Positions 1 to 6,362 are shown, numbered from the stretch's first letter. The stretch is 6,707 nt of DNA from Pseudomonadota bacterium (GCA_023389135.1 JAEWEX010000325.1:1-6707), one strand, 5' to 3'. Notes: generated by a model from the sequence alone, not told the origin. Program-made: numbers and translations.

Positions 1-261
1 AAGGATGAAGGCGATCAGCACCAGCAGCGCCGCGATGTGGCGCATGGCCGCCGGCGGCTCCCAGACGCCGATGAAGGGGGCCGCCTGCCAGCCCAGCACG
101 ACCAGGACGAGCCCGGCGAGCGAGACCAGCGAATAGGCGGCCTTGTAGGCGCCCGGCCCGAGCCGGGCCACGAGGCCCGCCCTCGGCTCCCGCAGCATGG
201 TCAGCACATGCGGGGCGAAGAAGACGGCGAGGCCGATGAGAAGCAGCAGCATGGGGCGCAT
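1..261 (-). CDS. NnrU family membrane protein, N-terminal part (truncated by window edge)
   Basis: The minus strand reads an uninterrupted 87 codons from an ATG at 259-261 to the window edge. The product starts MRPMLLLLIGLAVFFAPHVL, a hydrophobic first helix. Next comes a short basic loop with LGPGAYKAAYSLVSLAGLVL (about residues 34-53), a second helix, and a third beginning near residue 75. The arrangement of a short helix, R-x-x-L-G-x-x-A-Y-K-x-x-Y-S-L-V-S-L-A-G and a second helix is typical of NnrU proteins. These are multi-helix inner-membrane proteins, first noted near nitrite/nitric oxide reductase genes, whose exact role is unsettled. A second in-frame ATG at codon 4 is an alternative start, and no strong Shine-Dalgarno sequence decides between them. 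The gene is divergent from the transpeptidase at 469. Family assignment rests on recognition of this motif only; most of the protein lies outside the window. Confidence 0.75.
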   Translation of the reverse strand, partial: MRPMLLLLIGLAVFFAPHVLTMLREPRAGLVARLGPGAYKAAYSLVSLAGLVLVVLGWQAAPFIGVWEPPAAMRHIAALLVLIAFIL

Positions 262-468
262 CCGTCACGGGAGACTGGAACGATTCCGACCTTAGACCAC
301 GACGCGCGCCCGGCCCATGGGCATGGCGGGTTGCAGGGCTGCGGCGATCACAATCGCGCTACCCGGAGATGCGGCGGTAAGGGTTCTGAAATCAGCGGAA
401 ACTAGGCTTTCCTACAGTCTTGGGGAATGTGGGCCGCGCCGCGTCCGGCCCGGATCGGGAGCGCATCC
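262..468. other. Divergent intergenic region
   Basis: This 207-nt gap separates the divergent starts of the NnrU-like gene (minus) and the transpeptidase gene (plus), so it must carry promoters for both unless they are transcribed from further away. I looked for -35/-10 pairs and found none I would defend. The most A+T-rich part lies around 380-420, on the transpeptidase side. The reading frame open here on the plus strand has alphaproteobacteria-unlike composition (rich in Arg, Gly, Asp and His) and overlaps the NnrU-like gene in antisense, so I do not call it. Confidence 0.5.
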
Positions 469-897
469 ATGAGGAAAGCCAGTCTCGCCGCCGCCTTCGC
501 CCTGCTTGCCATGCTGTTCGCGGCGCCCTCGCATGCCGCGACGGTGGTGGCCAAGGTCGATGTCAGCCAGCAGCGCATGAACGTCTATGTCGGCGGCCAG
601 CTTCGCCACAGCTGGGCGGTGTCCACCGGCCGCGGCCGCTACGCCACGCCCGGCGGCACGTTCAGGCCCTACCGCATGCACGCCATGTGGCATTCGCGGA
701 AATACAACATGGCGCCCATGCCGCATTCGGTGTTCTACCGCGGCGGCTACGCCGTGCACGGCACCGTGGAGGTCAACCGCCTCGGCCGCCCCGCAAGCCG
801 CGGCTGCGTGCGCCTGCACCCCACCAACGCCCGCACCTTCTACAATCTGGTCCGCCAGGCCGGCATGAAGAACACGCGGATCGAGATCAGGCGCTGA
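469..897 (+). CDS. Secreted L,D-transpeptidase (YkuD domain), short form
   Basis: The predicted 142-residue protein has a signal peptide: MRK, a hydrophobic stretch LAAAFALLAMLFAAP, and a cleavage site after Ser-His-Ala (residue 23). The rest is a minimal YkuD catalytic domain. It begins with the usual strand pattern (VAKVDVSQQRMNVYVGGQ), has STGRGRYATPGGTF at 52-64, and ends with the catalytic signature H97-G98 ... S110-R-G-C113-V-R-L. Cys113 is the expected nucleophile. The family forms 3-3 crosslinks in peptidoglycan or attaches proteins to it, in the periplasm. The start at 469 is preferred over an ATG at 427 because GGGAG lies 7 nt upstream (457-461) and the signal peptide begins directly there. 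No peptidoglycan-binding domain (LysM, PG_binding_1) is present. The motif reads SRGC where the commonest form is SHGC. Its stop codon lies 5 nt before the first palindromic repeat. Confidence 0.88.
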   Translation: MRKASLAAAFALLAMLFAAPSHAATVVAKVDVSQQRMNVYVGGQLRHSWAVSTGRGRYATPGGTFRPYRMHAMWHSRKYNMAPMPHSVFYRGGYAVHGTVEVNRLGRPASRGCVRLHPTNARTFYNLVRQAGMKNTRIEIRR

Positions 898-902
898 GGC
901 AT

Positions 903-1007
903 GTCATCCCGGCCGCAGCGAAGCGGAGAGCCGGGATCCAGGGACACCGCCTTGTCCGGTGGAACGGTGTTCCTGGATCCCGGATCGGCTTCGCCGTCCG
1001 GGATGAC
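903..1007. repeat. Palindromic intergenic repeat, copy 1
   Basis: This 105-bp element starts GTCATCCCGG and ends with its exact complement CCGGGATGAC. Inside are 18-nt arms (CCGGGATCCAGGGACACC and GGTGTTCCTGGATCCCGG) that pair with a single G-U. Between the outer and inner stems, GCGAAGC on the left faces GCTTCGC on the right, so the whole element can fold as one long, interrupted hairpin. The last 43 bp are identical in all three copies in the window. It lies just after the transpeptidase stop and could act as a terminator for it or for gatB arriving from the other side; there is no U-tract, so this is an inference. Confidence 0.93.
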
Positions 1008-1040
1008 GATTTTGTCGGTGCTCGCGGCCGGGTTGACGAG

Positions 1041-1068
1041 CAGGCGGATCGCGATCAGGCGCTGAGGC
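1041..1068 (+). repeat. Duplicated 3' tail of the transpeptidase gene
   Basis: This stretch matches 873-900 at 26 of 28 positions; the differences are at 1043 and 1052. The original covers the last codons and stop of the transpeptidase gene (Thr-Arg-Ile-Glu-Ile-Arg-Arg-stop). The copy would read Arg-Arg-Ile-Ala-Ile-Arg-Arg-stop in the matching frame but has no gene in front of it. It precedes palindromic repeat copy 2 just as the original precedes copy 1, with an extra 17 nt (1069-1085) in between. It is most simply a relic of a segmental duplication of gene tail plus repeat. Confidence 0.75.
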
Positions 1069-1087
1069 GCGGCATTACCGAACGGAT

Positions 1088-1193
1088 GTCATCCCGGCCG
1101 CAGCGAAGCGGAGAGCCGCGATCCGGGGACACCGCCTTGTCCCGACGGAACGGTGTTCCTGGATCCCGGATCGGCTTCGCCGTCCGGGATGAC
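1088..1193. repeat. Palindromic intergenic repeat, copy 2
   Basis: This second, 106-bp copy is in the same orientation as copy 1, with the same GTCATCCCGG / CCGGGATGAC ends. The left inner arm has drifted (CCGCGATCCGGGGACACC), giving one true mismatch and two G-U pairs against the unchanged right arm. The loop differs slightly from copy 1. It ends 22 nt before the gatB stop codon, so the two repeats and the duplicated gene tail together fill the whole transpeptidase-gatB gap. Confidence 0.92.
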
Positions 1194-1215
1194 AGGCCTG
1201 CGGGTCGCCCCCGCC

Positions 1216-2694
1216 CTACTCGATCCCCAGCTTCGCCTTCAGCAGCTCGTTGACCGCCTGGGGGTTCGCCTTGCCGCCGGTCGCCTTCATCACCTGGCCG
1301 ACGAACCAGCCGATCATGGTGGGCTTGGCGCGGGCCTGCTCGACCTTGTCGGGGTTGGCGGCGATCACCTCGTCCACGGCCCTCTCGATGGCGCCGGTGT
1401 CGGTGACCTGCTTCATGCCGCGCGATTCCACGATGGCGCGCGGGTCGCCGCCCTCCGCCCACACGATCTCGAACAGGTCCTTGGCGATCTTGCCGGAGAT
1501 GGTGCCGTCGGCGATCAGGTCGATCACCGCGCCGAGCTGGGCCGCCGAGACCGGGCTGTCGGAAATCCCGTGCCCCTCCTTGTTGAGGCGGCCGAACAGC
1601 TCGTTGGCGACCCAGTTGGCCGCCGCCTTGGCGTCGCGCCCGCGGGCGACCTCCTCGAAGAAGTCGGCGCTTTCCTTCTCGGCCACCAGGATGTCGGCGT
1701 CGTAGGGGGTCAGGCCCCACTCGCTGACGAACCGCGCCTTCTTGGCGTCCGGCAGCTCCGGCAGCCCGGCCTTCAGCGCCGCCACGAAGGCGTCGTCGAA
1801 CTCCAGCGGCAGCAGGTCCGGATCGGGGAAGTAGCGGTAGTCGTGCGCCTCTTCCTTGGAGCGCATGGAGCGCGTCTCGCCGCGGCCGGGGTCGAACAGC
1901 CGGGTCTCCTGGTCGATGGCGCCGCCGTCCTCGATGATGCCGATCTGGCGCCGGGCCTCCGCCTCGATGGCCTGGCCGATGAAGCGGATGGAGTTGACGT
2001 TCTTGATCTCGCAGCGGGTGCCCAGCGGATCGCCGGGCTTGCGCACCGAGACGTTGACGTCGGCGCGCAGGTTGCCCTTCTCCATGTCGCCGTCGCAGGT
2101 GCCGAGATAGCGCAGGATGGTGCGCAGCTTGGTGACGTAGGCCTTGGCCTCCTCCGCCGAGCGCAGGTCCGGGCGCGACACGATCTCCATCAGCGCCACG
2201 CCGGAGCGGTTGAGGTCCACATAGGAGTTGGTGGGGTGCTGGTCGTGGATCGACTTGCCCGCGTCCTGCTCCAGGTGCAGCCGCTCGACGCCGACGGTGA
2301 TCCGCCCCTCGGGCATGTCCACCACGACCTCGCCCTCGCCCACGATGGGGCTCTTGAACTGGCTGATCTGGTAGCCCTGCGGCAGGTCCGGATAGAAATA
2401 GTTCTTGCGGTCGAACACCGAGCGGTTGTGGATCTCGGCATTGAGGCCGAGCCCGGTGCGCACGGCCTGGCGGACGCATTCGGCGTTGATCACCGGCAGC
2501 ATGCCCGGCATGGCGGCGTCGACCAGGCTGACATTGGAGTTCGGCGGGCTGCCGAACGCCGTGGAGGCGCCGGAGAACAGCTTGGCCTCGGAGGTGACCT
2601 GGGCGTGGATCTCCATGCCGATCACCACCTCCCAGTCGCCGGTCGCGCCCCTGACGAGCTTCTTCGGGTCGGCGGGGCGGACGTGCATGGTCAT
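1216..2694 (-). CDS. gatB: Asp-tRNA(Asn)/Glu-tRNA(Gln) amidotransferase subunit B
   Basis: The 492-residue product is full length for GatB. GatB binds the misacylated tRNA and carries the kinase-like site that activates the glutamyl or aspartyl side chain with ATP, before ammonia from GatA amidates it. Visible family signatures are [10 protein letters not shown] at 24-33 (metal-binding E28 and H30), [18 protein letters not shown] at 95-112 and [16 protein letters not shown] at 161-176. The C-terminal tRNA-binding tail domain (YqeY-like) starts near residue 345 and contains [20 protein letters not shown] near the end. I kept the ATG at 2694; an ATG two codons later is possible, and neither has a good Shine-Dalgarno sequence. 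The gene lies 32 nt after the VapC-like stop and about 1.7 kb from gatA, instead of directly following it. No frameshift or truncation is seen. Confidence 0.97.
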   Translation of the reverse strand: MTMHVRPADPKKLVRGATGDWEVVIGMEIHAQVTSEAKLFSGASTAFGSPPNSNVSLVDAAMPGMLPVINAECVRQAVRTGLGLNAEIHNRSVFDRKNYFYPDLPQGYQISQFKSPIVGEGEVVVDMPEGRITVGVERLHLEQDAGKSIHDQHPTNSYVDLNRSGVALMEIVSRPDLRSAEEAKAYVTKLRTILRYLGTCDGDMEKGNLRADVNVSVRKPGDPLGTRCEIKNVNSIRFIGQAIEAEARRQIGIIEDGGAIDQETRLFDPGRGETRSMRSKEEAHDYRYFPDPDLLPLEFDDAFVAALKAGLPELPDAKKARFVSEWGLTPYDADILVAEKESADFFEEVARGRDAKAAANWVANELFGRLNKEGHGISDSPVSAAQLGAVIDLIADGTISGKIAKDLFEIVWAEGGDPRAIVESRGMKQVTDTGAIERAVDEVIAANPDKVEQARAKPTMIGWFVGQVMKATGGKANPQAVNELLKAKLGIE

Positions 2695-2726
2695 GGGCGG
2701 AGGCTCATCGGATCGGACAATGGAGT

Positions 2727-3149
2727 TCAGCAGGGCAAGGCCCTCATATGGCCCGCCTCGCTATATGCCAGCAATGCGCGATCCCGCGTCATGACTGCAA
2801 GGCCGAATTCTCTCGCCGTGGCGGCGATTATGCGATCCGCCGGATCGCGCGGCGGCTTTCCGGGCAGCAGAGAGGATGCCACCAGAACCTGCGGCGGCAT
2901 CTCCGCAAGCGCGATCTGCGGCAGATCCAGCAGGGCCGAGAACCATTTATGAGGGCTTGCCGAAGCGATCAGCCGGCCACGGGATGAAAGCAGCCCGATT
3001 TCCCATGCGGTGATCGGTGACACCTGCACCTTCTCGCCAGACCGTTCCGCACGGAGCAGGCGGTCGAGCGCAGGCTCGGCGATTTCCGCGTCCTCCATGA
3101 GCCAGATAGCGGCGCAGGTGTCGAGCAGCACCGCGCCCTCACCTGTCAT
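2727..3149 (-). CDS. VapC-like PIN-domain ribonuclease toxin
   Basis: The 140-residue product is a single PIN domain of the size usual for type II VapC toxins. The acidic residues that bind Mg2+ are all present: D10 in [11 protein letters not shown]50 in [10 protein letters not shown]105 in [13 protein letters not shown] (with D102 just before), and D123 in [11 protein letters not shown]. It is therefore probably catalytically competent. VapC proteins are ribonucleases, and characterised members cut tRNAs or rRNA; the target here cannot be read from sequence. Its ATG lies inside the preceding gene, overlapping it by 11 nt, so translation is probably coupled; GGGG about 8 nt upstream may serve as ribosome binding site. 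It ends 32 nt before gatB. The partner is not a typical small VapB or Phd protein but a DUF7662-like protein. Confidence 0.87.
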   Translation of the reverse strand: MTGEGAVLLDTCAAIWLMEDAEIAEPALDRLLRAERSGEKVQVSPITAWEIGLLSSRGRLIASASPHKWFSALLDLPQIALAEMPPQVLVASSLLPGKPPRDPADRIIAATAREFGLAVMTRDRALLAYSEAGHMRALPC

Positions 3150-3522
3150 ATACGCGGCCCCAGTCCGGATCGGCGGGCTCGGTCAGGTCGACACCGGGCG
3201 CGACACGCATCCAGCCCTTCAACGCACCGAGCAGCTTCGGCCGTCCCGGACGCGACGGCACACCTGTGCCTGCGGCCGGCGCGACATCACGCACGAACAC
3301 CACTTTCCCGCCGACGACGTCCACATCCCGCGTCCTGAAGCCGGCATCCAGCCAGACACGGGTCATCACGTTGTTGGATGGATTGTTGCTCCACCAGGCG
3401 GGATAGACCTTCGACCGGGGCAGCGCGACTCCAGTGACGCGCTCGATCTCGTCGAAGGTCATCGCGACCTCGGCCGCGGACGCGCTGCGAAGGAACTGGC
3501 CAAGCGGCTCGTACTTGCCCAC
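3139..3522 (-). CDS. DUF7662-like protein with antitoxin-like tail; probable partner of the PIN toxin
   Basis: The 127-residue product has two parts. Residues 2-80 (GKYEPLGQFLR, MTFDEIERVTG, AWWSNNPSN at 42-50, TRVWLDAGFRTRDVDV) match my memory of the DUF7662 domain, found in small bacterial proteins of unknown function. After a Pro/Gly-rich linker (81-96), residues 97-127 (KLLGALKGWMRVAPGVDLTEP then ADPDWG) resemble the short C-terminal tails by which VapB/AbrB-type antitoxins wrap their PIN toxins. It precedes and overlaps the PIN gene by 11 nt, the usual antitoxin-toxin order. I place the start at GTG 3522: GGAG (3529-3532) lies 6 nt upstream and the domain begins there. A TTG at 3534 would add four residues but overlaps that ribosome binding site. 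Calling it an antitoxin is inference from context and tail. The N-terminal domain may bind DNA, perhaps the inverted repeat at 3551-3570. Confidence 0.72.
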   Translation of the reverse strand: MGKYEPLGQFLRSASAAEVAMTFDEIERVTGVALPRSKVYPAWWSNNPSNNVMTRVWLDAGFRTRDVDVVGGKVVFVRDVAPAAGTGVPSRPGRPKLLGALKGWMRVAPGVDLTEPADPDWGRVYDR

Positions 3523-3550
3523 GGCGCGCTCCAAATGAAACTGATGTCAG

Positions 3551-3570
3551 CTTACTAAAGGTTAAGTAAG
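3551..3570. promoter_or_regulatory. Inverted-repeat operator candidate of the toxin-antitoxin pair
   Basis: CTTACTAAAGGTTAAGTAAG is an imperfect palindrome with 8 of 10 positions paired and perfect 6-nt outer arms (CTTACT / AGTAAG). It is unusually A+T-rich for this window. It covers the candidate -10 box at 3559-3564 and lies 28 nt upstream of the antitoxin GTG. That placement is where type II antitoxins or toxin-antitoxin complexes commonly bind to repress their own operon. It could instead be a small RNA hairpin in the leader. Confidence 0.55.
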
Positions 3571-3587
3571 GGCGCCTGCGTCGTCAA
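3559..3587 (-). promoter_or_regulatory. Sigma70-type promoter for the toxin-antitoxin pair
   Basis: On the minus strand TTGACG (3582-3587), one base off the -35 consensus, is followed after exactly 17 nt by TAACCT (3559-3564) as a weaker -10. Transcription would begin near 3552, giving a leader of about 30 nt before the GTG at 3522. The -35 lies 9 nt beyond the permease stop, so the pair has a promoter of its own and need not depend on the gat promoter. gatB, downstream on the same strand, could also be served by it. Confidence 0.55.
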
Positions 3588-3596
3588 CTGCCAGCC

Positions 3597-4340
3597 TCAC
3601 CCGCCCGCCAGCACCATGATCCCCTGCACCAGGTACACCGCGCCGATGGCCGTCACGATCCAGCGCACCCAGTAGCGGAAGCCGTCGTCGGACATGCGGG
3701 TGAGCACCCAGTGGCCGGCGCTGGTGCCCAGCACCGCGAACGGCGCGGCGATGGCGACCGCGGTCCAGTCGGCGGGCCCCAGCGCCATCACCGACGCGAA
3801 GTAGAAGATGAACTTCACCGAGTGCGAGCACACCTGCAGCACGGACTTGGTGGCGATCACGGCGCGGCGGTCGAGCGCGGTGCGGATGAAGAACACGTCG
3901 ATGGTCGGGCCGGCGACGCCGACGGCGATGTTGAGCGCGCCGCCCAGGAAGCCGCAGAGAAACGCCTGGGGCGGGCGCGAGCCGTCCAGCTGGAACCAGC
4001 GCTTGGGGATCCAGACCAGGATCGGCAGCAGGCCCACCGCGATGTAGACGGTGGCGCGGTCCGGCGTGTAGGCGACAATCGCCAGGAACGCCGCGGCCGT
4101 CAGCATGCCGGCGATGGCGAGGCCGGCGATGCGCCACTCCACGAACTCCCGCGAGAACCAGGCCCGCGAGACGTTGGCGACGCCCTGGATCAGCCCCTGC
4201 AGCGCGATGGCGGTGGCCGCCGGATACACCAGCAGCAGCAGCCACAGCAGCATCAGCCCGCCGGCCATGCCGAAGATGCCGGAGATCAGCGAGGTCGAGA
4301 ACACCGCTGCGGCGGTGGCGACGATGGCGAGAAGGAACAC
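3597..4340 (-). CDS. TauE/SafE family membrane transporter
   Basis: The 247-residue product is almost wholly hydrophobic, with about eight predicted membrane helices, and lacks a cleavable signal. It shows the internal two-fold repeat of the TauE/SafE (DUF81) family: GIFGMAGG at 21-28 at the start of the first half, and GFLGGALNIAVGVAGP at 130-145 at the start of the second. Relatives export sulfite, sulfoacetate or other organosulfur or small organic anions; nothing in the neighbourhood points to the substrate, so I leave it open. The length fits the family (about 240-270). The start is a GTG with only a weak purine stretch (GAAAGA) upstream. The gene begins 71 nt after the gatA stop on the same strand, so it may be read as part of the gat transcript, but its function appears unrelated to tRNA amidation. 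Confidence 0.85.
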   Translation of the reverse strand: MFLLAIVATAAAVFSTSLISGIFGMAGGLMLLWLLLLVYPAATAIALQGLIQGVANVSRAWFSREFVEWRIAGLAIAGMLTAAAFLAIVAYTPDRATVYIAVGLLPILVWIPKRWFQLDGSRPPQAFLCGFLGGALNIAVGVAGPTIDVFFIRTALDRRAVIATKSVLQVCSHSVKFIFYFASVMALGPADWTAVAIAAPFAVLGTSAGHWVLTRMSDDGFRYWVRWIVTAIGAVYLVQGIMVLAGG

Positions 4341-4411
4341 GGGCGGGTCTTTCGGGGTGCGGACGCCCCGGACGGGACGCGCCGCCGGACTGTCTTAGAC
4401 CGAGTCGCCGG

Positions 4412-5893
4412 TCAATCCCACCAGCATGCGGGACGCGGCAGCACGCCGGCGCAGTCCTCCATGACCTGCCCGACCGCGAACAGCGTCTCCTCGTCAAAGG
4501 GCCGGCCGATCAGCTGCAGCCCCAGCGGCAGGCCCTCGGCCGACAGTCCCGCCGGCACCGAGATGCCCGGCAGACCGGCCATGTTCACCGTCACGGTGAA
4601 GACGTCGTTCAGGTACATTTCCACCGGATCGGCCGAACCCTTTGAACCGATTCCGAAAGCCGGCGACGGCGTGGTCGGCGTCAGCACCGCGTCGACGCCG
4701 GCCGCGAACGCCTCCTCGAAGTCGCGCTTGATCAGGGTGCGCACCTTCTGGGCGCGGACGTAATAGGCGTCGTAATAGCCCGCCGACAGCACGTAGGTGC
4801 CGATCATGATGCGCCGCCTGACCTCAGGCCCGAATCCGGCGGCGCGGGTCTTCTCGTACATCTCGATGACGTCGCGCCCGGGCACGCGCGCGCCGTAGCG
4901 CACGCCGTCATAGCGCGCGAGGTTGGACGACGCCTCCGCCGGCGCCACGATGTAGTAGGCCGGCAGCGCGTATTTCGTGTGCGGCAGCGAGATCTCGACG
5001 ATCTCCGCGCCGGCGGCCTTGAGCCACTGCGCGCCCTGCGACCACAGCCGCTCGATCTCCGCCGGCATGCCCTCGACGCGGTATTCCTTCGGCACGCCGA
5101 TCTTCAGCCCCTTGACGGAGCGGCCGACCGCCGCCTCGAAATTCGGCACCGCCATGTCCACCGACGTGGTGTCCTTGGGGTCGTGGCCCGCCATGGACCG
5201 CATCAGGATCGCGGTGTCGCGCACGGTGCGCGCGAACGGCCCGGCCTGGTCCAGCGACGAGGCGAAGGCGACGATGCCCCAGCGCGAGCAGCGGCCGTAG
5301 GTCGGCTTCATGCCGACGATGCCGGTGAACGCCGCCGGCTGGCGGATCGAGCCGCCGGTGTCGGTGCCGGTGGCGCCGAGACACAGCCGCGCCGCGACCG
5401 CCGACGACGAGCCGCCCGACGAGCCGCCGGGCACCAGCGTCTCCTGCGAGCCGTGGGCGCGCCAGGGATTGGCCACCGGCCCGAAGGCCGAGGTCTCGTT
5501 GGACGAGCCCATGGCGAACTCGTCATTGTTGAGCTTGCCCAGCATCACCGCCCCGTCGGCCCACAGCCTGCCGGTGACGGTGGATTCGTAGGGCGGGGTG
5601 AAGTCGCCGAGGATCTTCGAGCAGGCGGTGGTGCGCACGCCCTCGGTGGCGAACATGTCCTTGACGCCCAGCGGGATGCCCTCCAGCGGGCCGGCCTCGC
5701 CCGCGGCGATGCGGGCGTCGGAAGCCTGCGCCATGGCGCGCGCCTTTTCCGGCGTCGGCAAGATGAAGGCGTTGAGCGCGCCCGCGCCCTCGATCGCCGC
5801 GATGTGGGCGTCGGCGAGTTCTGCGGCGGAGAAGCTTTTGTCCCTCAGCCCGTCGCGGGCGGCGGCGAGGGTGAGGTCGGTCAGGTCGGTCAT
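4412..5893 (-). CDS. gatA: Asp-tRNA(Asn)/Glu-tRNA(Gln) amidotransferase subunit A
   Basis: The 493-residue product is a full-length amidase-signature protein. GatA hydrolyses glutamine and passes ammonia through a channel to GatB. The Ser-cisSer-Lys triad is intact: K78 in LGVKDMF, S158 in [14 protein letters not shown] (154-167) and nucleophile S182 in [14 protein letters not shown]. The 24-residue spacing between the two serines equals that I recall for characterised GatA. Other typical features are [40 protein letters not shown] and a C-terminal [10 protein letters not shown]...[10 protein letters not shown]. The ATG at 5893 opens directly on the usual N-terminus ([10 protein letters not shown]); AGAGAGCAGAG just upstream may serve as a weak ribosome binding site. 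gatC is 148 nt upstream, an unusually wide gap because a palindromic repeat occupies it. gatB does not follow. Confidence 0.97.
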   Translation of the reverse strand: MTDLTDLTLAAARDGLRDKSFSAAELADAHIAAIEGAGALNAFILPTPEKARAMAQASDARIAAGEAGPLEGIPLGVKDMFATEGVRTTACSKILGDFTPPYESTVTGRLWADGAVMLGKLNNDEFAMGSSNETSAFGPVANPWRAHGSQETLVPGGSSGGSSSAVAARLCLGATGTDTGGSIRQPAAFTGIVGMKPTYGRCSRWGIVAFASSLDQAGPFARTVRDTAILMRSMAGHDPKDTTSVDMAVPNFEAAVGRSVKGLKIGVPKEYRVEGMPAEIERLWSQGAQWLKAAGAEIVEISLPHTKYALPAYYIVAPAEASSNLARYDGVRYGARVPGRDVIEMYEKTRAAGFGPEVRRRIMIGTYVLSAGYYDAYYVRAQKVRTLIKRDFEEAFAAGVDAVLTPTTPSPAFGIGSKGSADPVEMYLNDVFTVTVNMAGLPGISVPAGLSAEGLPLGLQLIGRPFDEETLFAVGQVMEDCAGVLPRPACWWD

Positions 5894-5922
5894 TTGCTCT
5901 GCTCTCTGCGATCCGCACCGCT

Positions 5923-6028
5923 GTCATCCCGGCCGCAGCGCAGCGGAGAGCCGGGATCCAGGAACACCAGCCCAACAGAAAAAGGCGGTGTTCCTGGATC
6001 CCGGATCGGCTTCGCCGTCCGGGATGAC
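5923..6028. repeat. Palindromic intergenic repeat, copy 3 (inside the gatC-gatA gap)
   Basis: This 106-bp copy has the same outer ends (GTCATCCCGG at 5923-5932, CCGGGATGAC at 6019-6028). It has a perfect 18-bp inner stem (5951-5968 with 5987-6004) around an 18-nt loop. The right-hand 43 bp are identical to copies 1 and 2, while the loop is different and A-rich. In the left arm GCGCAGC replaces GCGAAGC, breaking the middle pairing. It occupies most of the gap between the gatC stop (6042) and the gatA start (5893), so any gatCA transcript contains this very stable hairpin just before the gatA ribosome binding site. Confidence 0.94.
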
Positions 6029-6041
6029 ACGGCGGAAAAAG

Positions 6042-6329
6042 TCACTCCACCACCTTCGGCACCACGAAGAAGTCGCCCTCGCGGACGGCGGCGTTGGCCA
6101 GCACCTTGTCGGGATAGCCGCCGTCGGTGACGCCGTCCTCGCGCATGCGGATCGTCATGGGCGTCACGCTGGTCATGGGCTCGACGCCCTCCACGTCCAG
6201 CGCCGAGAGCTCCTCGACGAAGGCGAGCATGGCGTTGAGCTCGCCCCGCAGATGGGCGACCTCCTCGTCCGCGACCGCGATGCGCGCGAGCCGCGCCACG
6301 CGCCTGACCGTGGCCTCGTCGACCGACAT
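6042..6329 (-). CDS. gatC: Asp-tRNA(Asn)/Glu-tRNA(Gln) amidotransferase subunit C
   Basis: The 95-residue product matches the usual GatC length and layout. It starts [18 protein letters not shown], followed by a helix [20 protein letters not shown] (23-42). The extended conserved tail [13 protein letters not shown] (47-59), then the [10 protein letters not shown] region (62-71) and [20 protein letters not shown] close the protein. GatC is the belt that wraps GatA and GatB and stabilises the complex. The ATG at 6329 is supported by AGGAGT (6336-6341) 6 nt upstream. The reading frame continues open upstream to 6584, but that extension overlaps the neighbouring hydrolase gene and contains no family sequence, so I reject it. 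This is the first gene of the gat cluster in transcription order. Confidence 0.95.
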   Translation of the reverse strand: MSVDEATVRRVARLARIAVADEEVAHLRGELNAMLAFVEELSALDVEGVEPMTSVTPMTIRMREDGVTDGGYPDKVLANAAVREGDFFVVPKVVE

Positions 6330-6362
6330 GGCGACACTCCTGGCTGAAGGAAACGGGACTGC

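Noticed and set aside
37..405. Plus-strand open frame of 122 codons at the left edge
   Set aside because: It is antisense to the NnrU-like gene, has low-complexity composition, and has no ribosome binding site or family resemblance.
427..897. Transpeptidase start at ATG 427
   Set aside because: It would place 14 charged/Pro-rich residues before the signal peptide; ATG 469 has GGGAG 7 nt upstream and begins the signal sequence.
903..1193. Two similar palindromic units about 185 nt apart as a CRISPR or IS end pair
   Set aside because: Only two units with unlike spacing, no cas genes, no transposase frame between or beside them, and a third lone copy far away; they are dispersed intergenic repeats.
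1055..2479. Minus-strand open frame of 474 codons overlapping gatB in another frame
   Set aside because: Its Arg/Gly/Pro/Ala-rich composition is typical of an out-of-frame reading of a high-GC gene; it also runs through palindromic repeat copy 2.
1153..2952. Long plus-strand open frame (599 codons) across gatB
   Set aside because: It is antisense to gatB, rich in Leu, Val, Asp and His repeats from complementary GC-rich codons, and matches no family. gatB is certain on the other strand.
3139..3534. Antitoxin start at TTG 3534
   Set aside because: TTG overlaps the GGAG that serves the GTG at 3522, and the family domain starts directly at the GTG.
2692..3599. Mobile element carrying the toxin-antitoxin pair
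   Set aside because: I found no terminal inverted repeats, target-site duplication, integrase or att-like sequence at the edges, so mobility is not supported from sequence alone.
4979..6130. Plus-strand open frame of 383 codons over gatA
   Set aside because: It is a shadow of gatA that also runs through repeat copy 3; composition is Arg/Ala/Gly/His-rich.
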